From FEN-1219 sp963817615 (GTDB lineage Bacteria > Pseudomonadota > Gammaproteobacteria > Steroidobacterales > Rariloculaceae), in NCBI GenBank assembly GCA_963817615.1, contig CAWFPH010000002.1, forward strand, positions 310,001 to 374,000: a stretch of 64,000 bases of DNA, in the 5' to 3' direction. The notes beneath the pieces are model-generated. The model saw only the letters and a list, made by a program, of their open reading frames with translations, was not told the DNA's origin and did not search any database. The position numbers were made by a program, and so were the translations under genes. Below are positions 62,315 through 64,000 of the stretch, in pieces (position 1 is the first letter of the stretch; every line of letters begins with the position of its first letter).

Positions 62315-62743
62315 CTAACCCTCCACTTCGAGACCCATGCTGCGGGCACTGCCCGCGATGATCTTGATGGCGGCCTCGAGATCGGCCGCGTTCAAGTCCG
62401 GGGCTTTGGTCTTGGCGATTTCCTCGAGCTGCGCGCGCGTGACTTTGCCGACCTTCGTCGAGTTCGGGGTGCCGCTGCCCTTCTCGATGCCGGCCGCCTT
62501 CTTGAGCAGCACGGCCGCGGGCGGCGTCTTCGTGACGAACGTAAAGCTACGATCATTGTAGACCGAGATGACGACCGGCACGGGGATGCCCTGCTCCATG
62601 CCCTGCGTTTGGGCGTTGAACGCCTTGCAGAACTCCATGATGTTCACGCCGTGCTGGCCGAGCGCCGGACCGACCGGAGGGCTCGGGTTCGCCTTGCCCG
62701 CCGGGACTTGCAGCTTGATGTAGGTCTCGATCTTACGTGCCAT
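62315..62743 (-). CDS. rplK: 50S ribosomal protein L11
   Basis: 142 residues, the E. coli length. GKANPSPPVGPALGQHGVNI is the family signature; the C-terminal domain binds the GTPase-centre rRNA targeted by thiostrepton and mediates RelA activation. The leader space upstream contains the second hairpin element instead of a recognisable L1 operator. Confidence 0.97.
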   Translation of the reverse strand: MARKIETYIKLQVPAGKANPSPPVGPALGQHGVNIMEFCKAFNAQTQGMEQGIPVPVVISVYNDRSFTFVTKTPPAAVLLKKAAGIEKGSGTPNSTKVGKVTRAQLEEIAKTKAPDLNAADLEAAIKIIAGSARSMGLEVEG

Positions 62744-62769
62744 GTGTAGAACCGCCGTTTCGTTCGCGC

Positions 62770-62889
62770 CCCGGCAACGCCCTTACAGAGGGCTGTCCGG
62801 GGACGCCGTAAATACATCCCTGTAGGCTCGCGTGCGCGCATCCGTGCGCGCGAGCGCCCCCGACAACCCTCCGTAAGGGCGTTGCCGGG
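62770..62889. repeat. Intergenic hairpin element, copy 2 (nusG/rplK spacer)
   Basis: Outer arms 62770-62792 and 62867-62889 are 23-base inverted repeats with one mismatch. The core (62793-62866) carries GGGGACGCCGTAAA, the small palindrome TACA-TCCC-TGTA, AGGCTCGCG and a second hairpin TGCGCGC-ATCC-GTGCGCG, then GAGCG. The core is shared with 38874-38993 in the same plus-strand orientation, while the arms are unrelated in sequence. Inner hairpin arms differ from copy 1 but remain self-complementary. Confidence 0.85.
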
Positions 62890-62904
62890 ACGTCATCTGT
62901 TCGT

Positions 62905-63438
62905 TCAGGCCTTCTCCACCTGACTGAAGTCGAGCTCGACCGGGGTCGAGCGGCCCAAGATCTGGACCGCGACGCGGACCTTGCTCTTCTCGTAATTCAC
63001 TTGCTCGACGACGCCGCTGAAGTCGTTGAACGGCCCGTCGGTCACGCGCACGACCTCGCCCGGCTCGAACAGAATCTTCGGCCGCGGCTTATCGACGCCT
63101 TCCTGCACGCGGTTCAGGATCGCCTCGGCCTCGCGATCGCTGATCGGCGCGGGCCGGTCGCTGCTGCCGCCGATGAACCCGAGGACCTTCGGCACTTCCT
63201 TGACGAGGTGCCAAGTCTCGTCGTCCATCTCCATCTGGACCAGCACGTAGCCCGGGAAGAACTTCCGCTCGCTCTTGCGCCGCTGACCCTCGCGCATCTC
63301 GACGACTTCCTCCGTCGGTACGAGGATCTCGCCGAAGCGGTCCTCGAGCCCATAGCGGCGGATACGCTCCTGGAGCGAGCTCTTCACCTTGTGCTCGTAG
63401 TTCGAATACGCGTGCACTACGTACCACTGCAGGGCCAT
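62905..63438 (-). CDS. nusG: Transcription antitermination factor NusG
   Basis: 177 residues from ATG 63438; the longer frame extends into secE. The NGN domain (MALQWYVVHAYSNYEHKVK..., ERKFFPGYVLVQM) binds RNA polymerase; the KOW domain (FEPGEVVRVTDGPFNDFSGV) binds S10 or Rho. NusG suppresses pausing and couples transcription to translation. Between secE and rplK with a hairpin element in the downstream gap. Confidence 0.97.
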   Translation of the reverse strand: MALQWYVVHAYSNYEHKVKSSLQERIRRYGLEDRFGEILVPTEEVVEMREGQRRKSERKFFPGYVLVQMEMDDETWHLVKEVPKVLGFIGGSSDRPAPISDREAEAILNRVQEGVDKPRPKILFEPGEVVRVTDGPFNDFSGVVEQVNYEKSKVRVAVQILGRSTPVELDFSQVEKA

Positions 63439-63446
63439 TACGTCTC

Positions 63447-63824
63447 TCAGCCTCCCTGACCCGTGATCCGGCTCGTCGCCCACAGCAGCAAGAAATCGAG
63501 CCCCCAAAAGAACACTCCGCCGATCATCGCGAGCAGCAGCACCGCGACAGTCGTTTGAATCGTTTCCTCGCGCGTCGGCCAAACGACCTTGCGAAGCTCG
63601 ATCCTCGCGGCCTGGATGAATTTCCACAGCGCCCTGCCCTGGGCGGACTGCAGCCCGATCCATGCGGCGAGCGCAAGCGAGACGAGCACCCCGAGTGCCC
63701 GCAGCAGCGCCGGCGAATTTTCGAAGTAGTAGTACGCGACGATGCCCGCGATCACGACCGCTCCCGCGGCCGCGAGCTTGGCCGTATCGGCGAAGGTCGG
63801 CGGTGCTTCTACTTTGCTGTCCAT
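63447..63824 (-). CDS. secE: Sec translocase subunit SecE
   Basis: 125 residues from ATG 63824; upstream in-frame codons belong to the tRNA gene. Three hydrophobic segments, as in the long enterobacterial form, with the essential amphipathic part ELRKVVWPTREETIQTTVAV before the last TM helix. SecE clamps SecY. Nine bases precede nusG, giving the usual secE-nusG unit. Confidence 0.95.
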   Translation of the reverse strand: MDSKVEAPPTFADTAKLAAAGAVVIAGIVAYYYFENSPALLRALGVLVSLALAAWIGLQSAQGRALWKFIQAARIELRKVVWPTREETIQTTVAVLLLAMIGGVFFWGLDFLLLWATSRITGQGG

Positions 63825-63875
63825 GTTCGATTTATCAAGGCGACGCAGTGAGCGCGGAGTCCCCGCTACGCGGGT

Positions 63876-63951
63876 TGGCAGGCCAGGAGGGTCTCGAACC
63901 CCCAACCTGCGGTTTTGGAGACCGCTGCTCTACCAATTGAGCTACTGGCCT
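63876..63951 (-). tRNA. tRNA-Trp (anticodon CCA)
   Basis: 76-base cloverleaf with encoded CCA. Acceptor AGGCCAG pairs with CTGGCCT; the D-loop has AGCTCAATTGGTAGAGC, the anticodon loop is CTCCAAA with anticodon CCA, and the T-arm holds GGTTCGAGACC. It lies between tuf2 and secE, as in E. coli and relatives. Confidence 0.97.
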
Positions 63952-63986
63952 TCCGTCGCTCCTCGACTTGTCCGTAGACGCCTCGC

Positions 63987-64000
63987 CTACTCGACGATTT
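63987..64000 (-). CDS. tuf: Elongation factor Tu, second copy, last codons only
   Basis: The last 14 bases of the window read, on the minus strand, ...ATC GTC GAG TAG, that is Ile-Val-Glu-stop, the universal EF-Tu C-terminus (SKIVE). Together with the neighbouring tRNA-Trp and secE this is the end of the usual tufB copy. The codons differ from the tuf at 47327 (GAA TGA), so the gene is not an identical duplicate at its end. Only a fragment, hence limited certainty. Confidence 0.7.

Overview
The window reads as chromosomal DNA of a high-GC gammaproteobacterium. The evidence is the order tufB–tRNA-Trp–secE–nusG–rplKAJL–rpoBC followed by str, S10, spc and alpha ribosomal blocks in one direction, an E. 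coli-like alpha-CTD and RpoB rifampicin region, and housekeeping genes (PepQ, TrpS, IlvB) that resemble gammaproteobacterial forms. The mix of accessory genes (RRM proteins, GMC oxidoreductase, small Cys proteins) suggests a Steroidobacter/Nevskia/Xanthomonas-like lineage, but that is inference only. No prophage, insertion sequence or CRISPR array is visible.

Left part (1-33266) is a mosaic of short transcription units. It opens with the 3' end of a metallo-beta-lactamase-fold gene and a Bcr/CflA-type exporter. Three small RRM RNA-binding proteins, two small uncharacterised membrane proteins and a two-gene RND efflux operon without an outer-membrane factor follow. Next come a Tat-exported gluconate-dehydrogenase-type pair whose large subunit is frameshifted, a secreted HExxH lipoprotein, a MetE-C-like protein and an LpxH-like phosphoesterase. 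After these are a two-TM ion channel, a glyoxalase-fold protein with a histone-H1-like tail and two adjacent hybrid histidine kinases. An acetolactate synthase large-subunit gene lies behind a Leu/Val leader-peptide attenuator, coupled to a rhodanese. The section ends with trpS, pepQ, an ICMT-like methyltransferase, a small kinase, YdeI-, HdeD- and LOG-family genes and an M20 peptidase.

Right part (33308-64000) is entirely on the minus strand, so it is transcribed from high to low coordinates: tuf2 (3' end only), tRNA-Trp, secE, nusG, rplK, rplA, the L10 leader, rplJ, rplL, rpoB, rpoC, rpsL, rpsG, fusA, tuf, rpsJ, rplC through rpsC to secY, rpmJ, rpsM, rpsK, rpsD, rpoA and rplQ, closing at a terminator. 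All expected genes of the S10-spc-alpha set are present, including rpmJ.

The most unusual observations are: (i) two copies of an intergenic hairpin element inserted inside ribosomal operons (rplR/rpsE and nusG/rplK), with a shared core but unrelated 23-25 bp inverted-repeat arms that pair almost perfectly in each copy; (ii) the ilv attenuator with an apparently leaderless leader peptide; (iii) a factor-independent terminator a few bases before the RND adaptor gene; (iv) atypical GGG/CGG-rich codon use confined to tuf; and (v) low-complexity tails on RpoC (acidic) and on a VOC protein (lysine-rich).
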